In this document: one piece after another, positions 48,104-60,233 of the stretch
How positions within the stretch are numbered: position 1 is the first letter of the stretch
Layout: the number at the start of each line of letters is the position of its first letter
Notes under the pieces: generated by a model
What the model was told of the DNA's origin: nothing
Database searches by the model: none
The model's input: only the letters and a program-made list of their open reading frames with translations
Origin: Tragulus kanchil
Taxonomy: Eukaryota > Chordata > Mammalia > Artiodactyla > Tragulidae
Assembly (NCBI GenBank): GCA_022376925.1
Contig: JAIOJX010000004.1
Location: 125,327,123 to 125,391,122, forward strand
DNA: 64,000 nucleotides
Direction: 5' to 3'
Translations under genes and position numbers: made by a program

Positions 48104-49098
48104 ACATATGCTATCTTGGCAGTGTGTGATGTAGCTAAGTTGAGGTGACATTTCCCAGAATTCTCTTCTCTCTCTTATGACTGCACAAGCATTAGCTCTG
48201 CCCCTCCTCCAATGTATTCCAGCTACAACCACAGTCTCGAGGCTTCTAATCTCTCCAGAGTTGGCCTTTACATGTGTCTGTCGAACCATGAGTTCATTTG
48301 GAGTAAAAACGAAATACTAATTTCTGTGGCATACGCTGGGTCCCAAATATCCAAATTCCAAAAGAAGACACTGTGAAAAAATTCAGTCTAATTTCTTAGC
48401 TTCCTCTAATTAATACCTTGATCAGTAAAATTAGAATATAGGGCACCATACAGATGAAGAAGATAGATTTTAAAATAAATGTTCTTGTGCCTTCATGAGA
48501 CATAAACATCAATTTGCAGCCCTAATAATAAAGAAATGCAAAATGGCACAATAACATGGGTGAGTACTTTGTAGCCATTAGAAGCATGTTATAGTTTGGT
48601 CAGTCACAAGAGAACATGTTTATGATATAATGAGTAAAAAGATTCAGATCTAGATCAATAACAATGTCATAAAATATAGCTTATATGTATTCATTTTTAT
48701 CTTCCAGTTGAGAAATAATAGATATTATCATCTTTTTGAACATATTTACCAAGATGGTAATAATCTGGAAAAGGACATTTTTTAAAAGGCACAAAGATCA
48801 TCACAGTAGAGCTGGTAGGACATGGATGACCACATAAGATCTGCTCTGGGTGTGGTGAGGAGGCAAAGACACCATCAAGACATCACTGTGCCTGACTACA
48901 TTCTAGCCCCATAGGAATTGTGCACCCCTCTTAAACAGCCAGACTTAGAATTCCACAGACAGAGGAGCCTGACAGACTACAGTCCATGGGGTTGTCAAGA
49001 GTCAGACAAGGCTGAGTGACTTTCACTAAACAAATTAATGACATAAATAGGCATACATCTGAGTTAACTCTAGAGAAGAATCGCTTAGTTGAAAAGAT

Positions 49099-49296
49099 GC
49101 AGGACTTTCTTAGTGGTCCAGTGGTGAAGAATCTGCCTGTCAAAGCAGGGGACATGAGCTTGGTCCCTGCTCTGGGAAGATTTCACATGCTGAAGGGCAA
49201 CTAAGCCCGCATACCACAACTAGAGAGAGAAAGCCCACACACACCAATGAAGACCCAGCACAGTCACAAATAAGTAAATAAAACTTGAAAAAAAAA
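49099..49296 (+). mobile_element. CHR-1-like SINE, duplicate copy
   Basis: Copy of 47906-48103 in duplication 18. Confidence 0.78.
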
Positions 49297-49698
49297 ACAT
49301 ATGCTATCTTGGCAGTGTGTGATGTAGCTAAGTTGAGGTGACATTTCCCAGAATTCTCTTCTCTCTCTTATGACTGCACAAGCATTAGCTCTGCCCCCCT
49401 CCTCCAATGTATTCCAGCTACAACCACAGTCTCGAGGCTTCTAATCTCTCCAGAGTTGGCCTTTACATGTGTCTGTCGAACCATGAGTTCATTTGGAGTA
49501 AAAACGAAATACTAATTTCTGTGGCATACGCTGGGTCCCAAATATCCAAATTCCAAAAGAAGACACTGTGAAAAAATTCAGTCTAATTTCTTAGCTTCCT
49601 CTAATTAATACCTTGATCAGTAAAATTAGAATATAGGGCACCATACAGATGAAGAAGATAGATTTTAAAATAAATGTTCTTGTGCCTTCATGAGACAT

Positions 49699-50325
49699 AA
49701 ACATCAATTTGCAGCCCTAATAATAAAGAAATGCAAAATGGCACAATAACATGGGTGAGTACTTTGTAGCCATTAGAAGCATGTTATAGTTTGGTCAGTC
49801 ACAAGAGAACATGTTTATGATATAATGAGTAAAAAGATTCAGATCTAGATCAATAACAATGTCATAAAATATAGCTTATATGTATTCATTTTTATCTTCC
49901 AGTTGAGAAATAATAGATATTATCATCTTTTTGAACATATTTACCAAGATGGTAATAATCTGGAAAAGGACATTTTTTAAAAGGCACAAAGATCATCACA
50001 GTAGAGCTGGTAGGACATGGATGACCACATAAGATCTGCTCTGGGTGTGGTGAGGAGGCAAAGACACCATCAAGACATCACTGTGCCTGACTACATTCTA
50101 GCCCCATAGGAATTGTGCATCCCTCTTAAACAGCCAGACTTAGAAATCACACTGTATCATAAAACCATACCCTTCAGATTTACTGTAAAAATACGAATCT
50201 CTACTTGGTGCAAATATAGGTAAGAATGCTGCATGCAATTCACCCCCTGAGAAACACAAAGTATCCAGTCATAGTATTGTGCCATTTTGCATCTCTTTAT
50301 TGTTAGTATTGCAAATTGATGTTTA
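49699..50325. repeat. Diverged inverted repeat, arms about 51 bp
   Basis: 49699-49750 and 50274-50325 are reverse complements at about 46 of 51 positions (core attgtgccattttgcat and gcaaattgatgttt). The loop is about 520 bp. Confidence 0.7.
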
Positions 50326-52097
50326 TTTCTAATAAGAATGAACCCCAGATTCATCTCAGTCCAGGGATGAGAGATTGAAGGTCTGGACCACAGTCAGCTC
50401 AGAGGGAAGCCCCTTTAGCTCTAAAGTCCTGAAACACTTCAGACCCAAATATATCCTATCCAAGGGATACAAAGAGAGCCAAAGAGATTCTGGGGCCACT
50501 TCTCTAGAATCAGTGCACATGAATGGGGGAGGAGACAAAAGACTATTCCCTCTTAAAAGGCCAGATTTGGAAACCATAGTGCAAACACATAAGAGCAAAC
50601 GCTTCAGATTTACTGTAAAAATATGAATCTCTAAACTTCCAAACATAGGTGAGAATTCTGCATGCAACTCACAAAGAAATCATTTATTAGTTGTTATTTT
50701 ATCATCCAACTGAAAAATAACCCTGGTAGAAAAATACCATAATAATCAATGACTGTTAACCCATCTTCAAGTACAAAACAATTATTAAGATGTCTCACCA
50801 TAAAATAAGTAAGGAAATTGATTGATAGTTAATACAAATATAAAGAGAAAGTATACTAGCTAGATTACTCTAAGAAAGGCATCCTATTCTTTCTACGTAA
50901 ACAAATGTCCTAAATTTTAAAATACAAAGCTGGGTTCACTTTGTAGCCATTAGAAGCATGTTATAGTTTGGTCAGTCACAAGAGAACATGTTTATGATAT
51001 AATGAGTAAAAAGATTCAGATCTAGATCAATAACAATGTCATAAAATATAGCTTATATGTATTCATTTTTATCTTCCAGTTGAGAAATAATAGATATTAT
51101 CATCTTTTTGAACATATTTACCAAGATGGTAATAATCTGGAAAAGGACATTTTTTAAAAGGCACAAAGATCATCACAGTAGAGCTGGTAGGACATGGATG
51201 ACCACATAAGATCTGCTCTGGGTGTGGTGAGGAGGCAAAGACACCATCAAGACATCACTGTGCCTGACTACATTCTAGCCCCATAGGAATTGTGCATCCC
51301 TCTTAAACAGCCAGACTTAGAAATCACACTGTATCATAAAACCATACCCTTCAGATTTACTGTAAAAATACGAATCTCTACTTGGTGCAAATATAGGTAA
51401 GAATGCTGCATGCAATTCACCCCCTGAGAAACACAAAGTATCCAGTCATAGTATTGTGCCATTTTGCATCTCTTTATTGTTAGTATTGCAAATTGATGTT
51501 TATTTCTAATAAGAATGAACCCCAGATTCATCTCAGTCCAGGGATGAGAGATTGAAGGTCTGGACCACAGTCAGCTCAGAGGGAAGCCCCTTTAGCTCTA
51601 AAGTCCTGAAACACTTCAGACCCAAATATATCCTATCCAAGGGATACAAAGAGAGCCAAAGAGATTCTGGGGCCACTTCTCTAGAATCAGTGCACATGAA
51701 TGGGGGAGGAGACAAAAGACTATTCCCTCTTAAAAGGCCAGATTTGGAAACCATAGTGCAAACACATAAGAGCAAACGCTTCAGATTTACTGTAAAAATA
51801 TGAATCTCTAAACTTCCAAACATAGGTGAGAATTCTGCATGCAACTCACAAAGAAATCATTTATTAGTTGTTATTTTATCATCCAACTGAAAAATAACCC
51901 TGGTAGAAAAATACCATAATAATCAATGACTGTTAACCCATCTTCAAGTACAAAACAATTATTAAGATGTCTCACCATAAAATAAGTAAGGAAATTGATT
52001 GATAGTTAATACAAATATAAAGAGAAAGTATACTAGCTAGATTACTCTAAGAAAGGCATCCTATTCTTTCTACGTAAACAAATGTCCTAAATTTTAA
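49761..52097. repeat. Direct duplication 19 (offset 1177)
   Basis: 49761-50920 equals 50938-52097. The 17 bases between are a shortened form of the sequence at 52098-52122. It overlaps duplication 18. Confidence 0.92.
50121..50671. repeat. Diverged direct repeat, units about 122 bp
   Basis: 50121-50242 and 50548-50671 align at roughly three quarters identity, with shared cttcagatttactgtaaaaa and ctgcatgcaa segments. Older than the near-identical duplications that carry it (also at 51298-51848). Confidence 0.65.
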
Positions 52098-52112
52098 CAT
52101 AAAAATACAAAG

Positions 52113-52361
52113 CTGGGTTTCCCTGGTGGTCCAGTGGGTAAAAAGTCCACTTTGCAGTGCAAGGGTCACTGGTTAGATCCCTGGCCCTGGAAGATCCCAC
52201 GTGCCAAGGAGCGGCTGGGCCAGTATGTCCAATTATAAGCCAGCGCTCTGGAGTGCATGCGCCCAGAGTCGGTGCTCTGCAAGGAGAGAGGCCACTGCGA
52301 TGGGAGGCCCACACACGCCACAGAATAAAGATGATGAAAAATAAATGATGACTTAGTGGCC
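52113..52361 (+). mobile_element. CHR-type SINE with target-site duplication
   Basis: Head gggtttccctggtggtccag, body to cttagtggcc. Flanked by aaaaatacaaagc at 52101-52113 and about 52364-52376. Copy at 53352-53600. Confidence 0.88.
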
Positions 52362-53351
52362 AAAAAAATACAAAGCAGAGTGATAGAGATTAGAATATAT
52401 CATAATTCTAACTTTGTGTGGTTACTTAGTGTTCTAGTAGTATAACATTAGACAGATTAACTTTGTGATTTGTGTTTAATTTTCAATGACTTAATTAAAT
52501 GTAATTTCACACATGAGATACTCAAGAGCCACGTCTCACTCCTCCTCCATCCCGCTGGAAAGTGAGCACAGAGGCAGCATTGCAAACGGATGGCACAGTA
52601 ACAGCAAAAGCAATCTAGCAGCTGACAGGGCTGAGAAATTACTGCTCCAGTGTTGTTAAGTTTTACAAGCTTAAATAGAAAACTTCGCAATAGTAAAATT
52701 GTAGTAGCAGGTTCAACTTATTTTTGCATCCCAGGAATCTAGTCCGTGATCCTGCATTTTTTTTTTAAATTTGGCCATTTTGCCTTAGGCCAATATGTGT
52801 TTTGGGCAGACTTTTAGTTTCATCCCATTTATCTATATCCTGTACTCTCACAATCCTGATCCTCTCCTCCAGATTTCGAATTCTAAAGTTCCAAGTCTCC
52901 AAATCCATGCATTCATACAGCTCTTAGATAAGTCAAATCACAGGGGTTCGTTGCATGACTATTCCCTCTTAAAAGGCCAGATTTGGAAACCATAGTGCAA
53001 ACACATAAGAGCAAACGCTTCAGATTTACTGTAAAAATATGAATCTCTAAACTTCCAAACATAGGTGAGAATTCTGCATGCAACTCACAAAGAAATCATT
53101 TATTAGTTGTTATTTTATCATCCAACTGAAAAATAACCCTGGTAGAAAAATACCATAATAATCAATGACTGTTAACCCATCTTCAAGTACAAAACAATTA
53201 TTAAGATGTCTCACCATAAAATAAGTAAGGAAATTGATTGATAGTTAATACAAATATAAAGAGAAAGTATACTAGCTAGATTACTCTAAGAAAGGCATCC
53301 TATTCTTTCTACGTAAACAAATGTCCTAAATTTTAACATAAAAATACAAAG

Positions 53352-53600
53352 CTGGGTTTCCCTGGTGGTCCAGTGGGTAAAAAGTCCACTTTGCAGTGCA
53401 AGGGTCACTGGTTAGATCCCTGGCCCTGGAAGATCCCACGTGCCAAGGAGCGGCTGGGCCAGTATGTCCAATTATAAGCCAGCGCTCTGGAGTGCATGCG
53501 CCCAGAGTCGGTGCTCTGCAAGGAGAGAGGCCACTGCGATGGGAGGCCCACACACGCCACAGAATAAAGATGATGAAAAATAAATGATGACTTAGTGGCC
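53352..53600 (+). mobile_element. CHR-type SINE, duplicate copy
   Basis: Copy of 52113-52361 in duplication 20. Confidence 0.88.
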
Positions 53601-54210
53601 AAAAAAATACAAAGCAGAGTGATAGAGATTAGAATATATCATAATTCTAACTTTGTGTGGTTACTTAGTGTTCTAGTAGTATAACATTAGACAGATTAAC
53701 TTTGTGATTTGTGTTTAATTTTCAATGACTTAATTAAATGTAATTTCACACATGAGATACTCAAGAGCCACGTCTCACTCCTCCTCCATCCCGCTGGAAA
53801 GTGAGCACAGAGGCAGCATTGCAAACGGATGGCACAGTAACAGCAAAAGCAATCTAGCAGCTGACAGGGCTGAGAAATTACTGCTCCAGTGTTGTTAAGT
53901 TTTACAAGCTTAAATAGAAAACTTCGCAATAGTAAAATTGTAGTAGCAGGTTCAACTTATTTTTGCATCCCAGGAATCTAGTCCGTGATCCTGCATTTTT
54001 TTTTTTTTTTTAAATTTGGCCATTTTGCCTTAGGCCAATATGTGTTTTGGGCAGACTTTTAGTTTCATCCCATTTATCTATATCCTGTACTCTCACAATC
54101 CTGATCCTCTCCTCCAGATTTCGAATTCTAAAGTTCCAAGTCTCCAAATCCATGCATTCATACAGCTCTTAGATAAGTCAAATCACAGGGGTTCGTTGCA
54201 TGACTCCAAA

Positions 54211-54336
54211 TCAAAGTATATTGGAGAGAATTTTTCCCTCAGAAATAACAGTCAGATTATTGTATTTCTTAATGGCTTCCTTGAGACTTTCATAAGCATT
54301 GTCTCCAATATTTGATTCACAGTGTAATAAGTGAAA
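54211..54336 (-). other. Exon-like block in C7 intron 1
   Basis: On the minus strand a strong acceptor (TTTCTTTTCTTGCAG) is followed by 41 open codons (start F-H-L-L-H-C-E-S-N-I-G-D) and TGA. Phase 0 fits exon 1. It matches nothing I know in C7 and may be chance. Confidence 0.2.
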
Positions 54337-54544
54337 CTGCAAGAAAAGAAAGAGAAATTCACTTTGGCTTAATTGTTAAATATATTTAATTAAGCCTTTT
54401 TTTAAGTCACACTCAGAGCTTTCTCTTTTCTATTTTCCCATGTCTGTCTGTCTTTCTTTCTTTTTTTATTTGCGTTAGTTAAGTGAAACCTGACTCCCTT
54501 TTGAGTTAGTTTTGTTCACAAAAGTAATGAAGCTGTTATCTTAC

Positions 54545-54650
54545 CTTCATGTTTGGGAAAACATTCAGGGCAGCAGAGAGAAGGAAAATTTCCTCCTCCA
54601 GTGCCCAACAGCATGAAGAGGCCAGCAGTCTATTCCCTGCCTGTTTCTCT
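54545..54650 (-). pseudogene. C7: C7-like exon 1: 5'UTR and Met-Lys
   Basis: The minus strand carries ATG AAG (54550 to 54545) followed at once by the donor GTAAGA. In C7 the first exon ends after the Met-Lys codons and the signal peptide continues in exon 2, which matches exon 2 at 42.0 kb in phase 0. The 5' end is estimated from the TATA box at 54674-54683. The start codon is therefore intact. This exon is not duplicated. The link to exon 2 over 12.5 kb is inferred from phase and family structure. Confidence 0.6.
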
Positions 54651-54673
54651 CTGCTGGGGACTCACTTGGCACT

Positions 54674-54683
54674 CATATATAGC
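54674..54683 (-). promoter_or_regulatory. TATA box of the C7-like pseudogene
   Basis: The minus strand reads GCTATATATGAG here, about 125 bases upstream of the ATG of exon 1. A start site 25-30 bases downstream would fall near 54650. The element sits correctly before exon 1, so the core promoter looks undamaged. Promoter activity is inference. Confidence 0.5.
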
Positions 54684-55099
54684 GTAAGCAGTTGCAAGAC
54701 TTTGCCCAGACCCCAGTCAGGTTCTCTGGGGACACCAACAGCCTGCCCTGCACTTGGTCTGTGTCTTGAAACCAGATGCATCTTATCAGTTTGCACAGGC
54801 CTTAGCTACAGTCAGCTGGGACCGTTTGGAAGTGTAGTTCTGAGAAAACATCTGTAAATCAAAAAAAGCAGAAAATGTTCTCACTTCAATGTTTAAGTGA
54901 TTTTTAACCCAAGGAGATTCTGTGTCAGGCAAGGAATAAGCCTCCTTCCTGTTTCAACCTACCACATGAAGCAGATGTGTTCATGATTCTCTCAAAGGGG
55001 GCTATACAACAGACTTTGAGATTAAGCACTTTGTGGAAGAAAAAACTACATGCAGTTTCTGTCCCTCGAAATGTAAATGGAATGCTCTGGAATGGAATC

Positions 55100-55104
55100 G
55101 TGTG

Positions 55105-55138
<34 letters not shown>
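55100..55138. repeat. TG microsatellite
   Basis: Alternating TG with a single TGCG interruption. Confidence 0.95.
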
Positions 55139-55234
55139 GCCTAACACAATATAATATATATTCCTTCATGTGAAGAATAATCAAAAGAAGCACCATGTTT
55201 TGCAAACATACTTAAAGGCATTACTGATTAGCTG

Positions 55235-55432
55235 AGAAAAAATAGAAGGCAGAAGGAGAAGGGGATGACAGAGGATGAGGTGGTTGGTTGGCGTCAGTGA
55301 CTCAATGGACATGAGCTTGAGCAAGCTCCAAGCTCCGGGAGATGGTATAGGACAGCAAGCCTGGCATGCCGCAGTCCATGGGGTCGCAAAGAGGTGCACA
55401 CGACTGAGCGACTGAACTGAACTGAACTACTC
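55235..55432 (+). mobile_element. BovB LINE / BovA-type fragment
   Basis: Forward orientation: gatgaggtggttggttggcg, tcaatggacatgagcttgag, catgccgcagtccatggggt, ending gactgagcgactgaactgaa. Confidence 0.83.
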
Positions 55433-56270
55433 CCAAGAACTTCCCTTAACCCTGTGATATTCAGATCACTCTGTTGGAAATCTCTTCTCACAGTTATCCT
55501 CTATGTCGGTTTTTTCTTCTTCAGTCGTCTCCTCTTCTTCTGCCAGATCCTCACTTCCTGTGGCTTTGCATTGATTTCAGCAGCTCTCCAGCATCACTTT
55601 TACAGATACCACAAAACGCTGCATTTTTGCAAGATATCAGATTTTCCACTGAAGTTGAGCTATAATTTTACTTGCATGATTCGGCCATATATTCTAATCC
55701 TTGGTGTTAGGGCATGATGGGAAGGAGAGACCTAAGTGGGAAGTGGGAAAGGAAATTTGAATCGACAGCGATTTTATAACGAAACATTCCACTAGTGAAT
55801 ATTTTCCAGTTTTAATATGTTTTGTTTTTATGTTTAAAAAAATTTGAATAATAAAGAATGACCCACCCTTTATAAAATTAATGGTAGTCTTCCAGAGACA
55901 AAACTTACACATCTTTTGTCAGTGATTTCAGTGAAAAAAAATTTTTCTTTCCACAGAGAAGATGATTCCTGGAATATTTTTTTTTTTTAATTCAACTCCA
56001 TGTGCATGAATTCCAGATGTCATGGACTTTCCTTAAGCACTCAATGTGCAATTCCACATTCAGTGGCTGTCTAGGTTTGAGTTCCCCCAGTAGCAGATTC
56101 TGAGCAAGAATTCAATTGCAAGGGGTTTTGGTGTTTTTTTTAGTTTGAGGGTTTGTCATATTTTGAAGGGTTTTGTTCTATGAAATGAAGTAATCTTAGA
56201 GAACACTGCTAAAGGATGAGAAAACAAGACTGAGAAGGAAAGGAAGTCAATAAAAGGTACTTTAGCAAGC
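55433..56270. other. Upstream flank, nothing recognised
   Basis: No exon, SINE or RNA gene is recognised. Short open frames on both strands have no family features. Long T runs at 55975-55990 and 56133-56140. Confidence 0.4.
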
Positions 56271-56275
56271 AAGAT

Positions 56276-56482
56276 GCATGTGTGTCTGCTAAGTCACTTC
56301 AGTTATGTCCAACTCTGTGTGACCCTATGGACTGTAGACCTCCTGGCTCCTCTGTCCATCAGACTCTCCAGGCAAGGATACTGGAGTGGGGTGCCATGCC
56401 CTTCTCCAGGAGATCTTCCTGACCCAGGGATCAAACCCGTGTCTCTTTCTCTCCTTCTTTGGCAGGCAGATTCTTTAACACT
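56276..56482 (-). mobile_element. Bov-tA-type SINE
   Basis: Reverse element: gtgtctgctaagtcacttca, ggatactggagtggggtgcc, gggatcaaacccgtgtctct. Copy at 57496-57702. Confidence 0.86.
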
Positions 56483-57495
56483 AGTTCGAGCATGCAAAAT
56501 ACTGAGACAAGAGCTCAGTACCAATAAGGAAATCTGGGAGACACTGAAGAGCACATTTCAGATCTTCCAAAGAAGGGGCTAGGCTATATTTACCAACACC
56601 TTGTTCATAATTGATTAAGGTTGGCTACTGGACTCATCAATTCTCTGACACTTCCAGCTTGAACCAAGTGTAGGCTGACACATCTATAGCCAGGAAAAAA
56701 AAAAAAAAAGACTTCCGGTAGAAAGCTGCAGGTGTTTCCAGTATTTGCAGGTATTTGCAGGATCCAGACAGGACACAAACTGCAGCTGCCCGGTTGTCTT
56801 TCCATGTATCCATGCTTGCATTCTTTCATTTGCTTATTCTAAATTCAACAAATATTTACAAAGCGTTCCTAATATGATAGGCTAGAGGTTTGATAGATGG
56901 AAGCCTTGAGCAACATCCTTATTTTCATAGAGTATCCTTAGTATAGAGGACCTCACACATACACAGACATATCTGTGATAATTTAGAACTTGCATTTCAG
57001 TTTTCAGAGACCGTATGTCAGAAATTAAATCTAGAAGCTTTACACATATTTCCTTTCACCAAGTGCTTTGCACTCACCCCCTTTCCGCAGCTTTGCTGAC
57101 ATAGGAACAGTGTTTTTTCTCTTTGGAATTTGAATGGAAGAACAATTGGAACAAAAGTCTCAAATACAGGTGAAAGTCACACTGTGGGAAATTTGACTGC
57201 TGGCAAAGTTGCGTGGACTTTATTCAAAGGAGAATGGGAACTTGTTTTTTGGAAGTTTTAAGGAAAGAATCAAAGTGATGTTTCTGGATGATTTAAACGT
57301 CAATAGTATGCAGGCTACCTGGAAAGGATAGGCATGGGAAGCAGGAAATATGATTTGGAATTTATGCGGTAATCAGGCAAGGGACAGTCAGGACCTCTTT
57401 TGAGAAGAAAAAGACAAAGAGCCAGAGGATTCACAGGGCTTAGTGTCTAACTGAGAAAACCGGAAGTCAATAAAAGGTACTTTAGCAAGCAAGAT

Positions 57496-57702
57496 GCATG
57501 TGTGTCTGCTAAGTCACTTCAGTTATGTCCAACTCTGTGTGACCCTATGGACTGTAGACCTCCTGGCTCCTCTGTCCATCAGACTCTCCAGGCAAGGATA
57601 CTGGAGTGGGGTGCCATGCCCTTCTCCAGGAGATCTTCCTGACCCAGGGATCAAACCCGTGTCTCTTTCTCTCCTTCTTTGGCAGGCAGATTCTTTAACA
57701 CT
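57496..57702 (-). mobile_element. Bov-tA-type SINE, duplicate copy
   Basis: Copy of 56276-56482 in duplication 21. Confidence 0.86.
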
Positions 57703-58976
57703 AGTTCGAGCATGCAAAATACTGAGACAAGAGCTCAGTACCAATAAGGAAATCTGGGAGACACTGAAGAGCACATTTCAGATCTTCCAAAGAAGGGGCT
57801 AGGCTATATTTACCAACACCTTGTTCATAATTGATTAAGGTTGGCTACTGGACTCATCAATTCTCTGACACTTCCAGCTTGAACCAAGTGTAGGCTGACA
57901 CATCTATAGCCAGGAAAAAAAAAAAGACTTCGGTAGAAAGCTGCAGGTGTTTCCAGTATTTGCAGGTATTTGCAGGATCCAGACAGGACACAAACTGCAG
58001 CTGCCCGGTTGTCTTTCCATGTATCCATGCTTGCATTCTTTCATTTGCTTATTCTAAATTCAACAAATATTTACAAAGCGTTCCTAATATGATAGGCTAG
58101 AGGTTTGATAGATGGAAGCCTTGAGCAACATCCTTATTTTCATAGAGTATCCTTAGTATAGAGGACCTCACACATACACAGACATATCTGTGATAATTTA
58201 GAACTTGCATTTCAGTTTTCAGAGACCGTATGTCAGAAATTAAATCTAGAAGCTTTACACATATTTCCTTTCACCAAGTGCTTTGCACTCACCCCCTTTC
58301 CGCAGCTTTGCTGACATAGGAACAGTGTTTTTTCTCTTTGGAATTTGAATGGAAGAACAATTGGAACAAAAGTCTCAAATACAGGTGAAAGTCACACTGT
58401 GGGAAATTTGACTGCTGGCAAAAGTTGCGTGGACTTTATTCAAAGGAGAATGGGAACTTGTTTTTTGGAAGTTTTAAGGAAAGAATCAAAGTGATGTTTC
58501 TGGATGATTTAAACGTCAATAGTATGCAGGCTACCTGGAAAGGATAGGCATGGGAAGCAGGAAATATGATTTGGAATTTATGCGGTAATCAGGCAAGGGA
58601 CAGTCAGGACCTCTTTTGAGAAGAAAAAGACAAAGAGCCAGAGGATTCACAGGGCTTAGTGTCTAACTGAGAAAACCGGAAGAATTCAATTCACTTTCAA
58701 GAATTTAAGAACAAATTCATGATGGAGGGAAACAAGAAGTTAAAGAGAAAGAGGTAGTTTTAGAAAAGGGACATTTTTGTTTTGGAGAAATTATTCAACA
58801 AAGAAGTGGAAATGTAGATCTCTTTGGGAAAAAAATATCTTGACAGAGGATACATAGCCAAAGTCATGGGAAACATCACAATGAGGAATAAAAGCACAGA
58901 AATGCCCCAATTCTGCAGCACGAAGGAGAAAAGCCAAAAAGAAGGCACAGAGGTTACAAAAGAACAAAAACCAAAA

Positions 58977-59670
58977 CAACCTGATAGGTTGTAGAGTAGA
59001 ATAGACAGGTGGTTGTAGAGTCCTAGGAGGAGATGGTAGGTAGAAGGGAGACACCTGAGAAAGGTTGGGAGGCCAGTGAGTTGATGATAACTCAGGAGAG
59101 CTGCTCCTTGTTCAGTAAAGCAGGCTTGACTGGGTATAAACAGCTGATGAAGGAAGAGCTGGTGAAAAAGCAACCAATGATGTATGTCCTGCACCTGCGT
59201 CTACTTGAGGGGGTGGGGGTGGTCTTCTACCATCCTATATATATATTGCTGCCCACTCAGTTGAAGGGAGAGTAGAGTAGAGCTTTCCTGCCTGCCTGTG
59301 TGCACCTCTTACAAGTACCCTATCCTAACAAATCCTTTTCTTGTCTATCACTCTGCCTCTCACTGAATTCCTTCTGTGTTGAGGCATGACGAACCTGGAC
59401 GTCAGTGGGTCCAGATGTTGGGTGAGTGCTGGATTAAGTCCTGACCATGTGGGTTTGAGTCCCAGACAGGGTTTTGGCCGGGATCGAGTCCTGACTACAT
59501 GGATTCAAACAGGGTTTTGGCTGGGGTTAAGCCTTAGCCACATGGGTTCAAGTCCCAAACCAGGTTTTGGCTATGTTCAAGCCCCAGTCATGTGGGTTCA
59601 AGTCCCAGGCAGGGTTTGATCAGGTCTGGGCCCTGGGTTTAAGTCTCAAATTGAGGTTAAAACCCTTTCA
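58977..59670 (+). mobile_element. LTR-like element (probable ERV LTR plus leader)
   Basis: A TATA-like run (cctatatatatattgctgcc near 59234) is followed by a CT-rich segment (tctatcactctgcctctcac) that resembles the R-U5 part of ruminant ERV LTRs, then the repeat array. No retroviral gene is seen. Ends not defined. Copy at 60234-60925. Confidence 0.4.
59440..59648 (+). repeat. Degenerate tandem array, about 43-bp unit
   Basis: About five units built on catgtgggttcaagtccca followed by ggcagggttttggc. Units differ by substitutions. Copy at 60695-60903. Confidence 0.7.
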
Positions 59671-60233
59671 AACCCATTGTCAAGCCAGTTGAGAGCAATT
59701 TCAAGGCCAGGCCAGTCAACAAAGACAACTGCCAGATGGAGGTCAAAGTGATGTTTCTGGATGATTTAAACGTCAATAGTATGCAGGCTACCTGGAAAGG
59801 ATAGGCATGGGAAGCAGGAAATATGATTTGGAATTTATGGTAATCAGGCAAGGGACAGTCAGGACCTCTTTTGAGAAGAAAAAGACAAAGAGCCAGAGGA
59901 TTCACAGGGCTTAGTGTCTAACTGAGAAAACCGGAAGAATTCAATTCACTTTCAAGAATTTAAGAACAAATTCATGATGGAGGGAAACAAGAAGTTAAAG
60001 AGAAAGAGGTAGTTTTAGAAAAGGGACATTTTTGTTTTGGAGAAATTATTCAACAAAGAAGTGGAAATGTAGATCTCTTTGGGAAAAAAATATCTTGACA
60101 GAGGATACATAGCCAAAGTCATGGGAAACATCACAATGAGGAATAAAAGCACAGAAATGCCCCAATTCTGCAGCACGAAGGAGAAAAGCCAAAAAGAAGG
60201 CACAGAGGTTACAAAAGAACAAAAACCAAAACA

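Larger units (their letters stand above)
47754..50145. repeat. Direct duplication 18 (offset 1193 to 1195)
   Basis: 47754-48946 equals 48947-50145 except for a C-run difference near 48200 and one C/T change. Copies touch. Confidence 0.92.
51718..54205. repeat. Direct duplication 20 (offset 1239 rising to about 1245)
   Basis: 51718-52956 matches 52957-54205. The main difference is the length of a T run (near 52757 and 53996). Copies touch. Confidence 0.92.
56242..58682. repeat. Direct duplication 21 (offset 1220)
   Basis: 56242-57461 equals 57462-58682 apart from A-run and A/C indels near 56700 and 58420. Copies touch. Confidence 0.92.

Noticed and set aside
54549..54857. Plus-strand open frame of 102 codons over exon 1
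   Set aside because: It is the antisense of the C7 promoter and 5'UTR; the minus strand has TATA, ATG and donor in order.
58760..59194. Minus-strand open frame of 144 codons (and its copy at 60015)
   Set aside because: It is antisense to the LTR-like element and leucine/phenylalanine-rich from purine-rich DNA; no family recognised.
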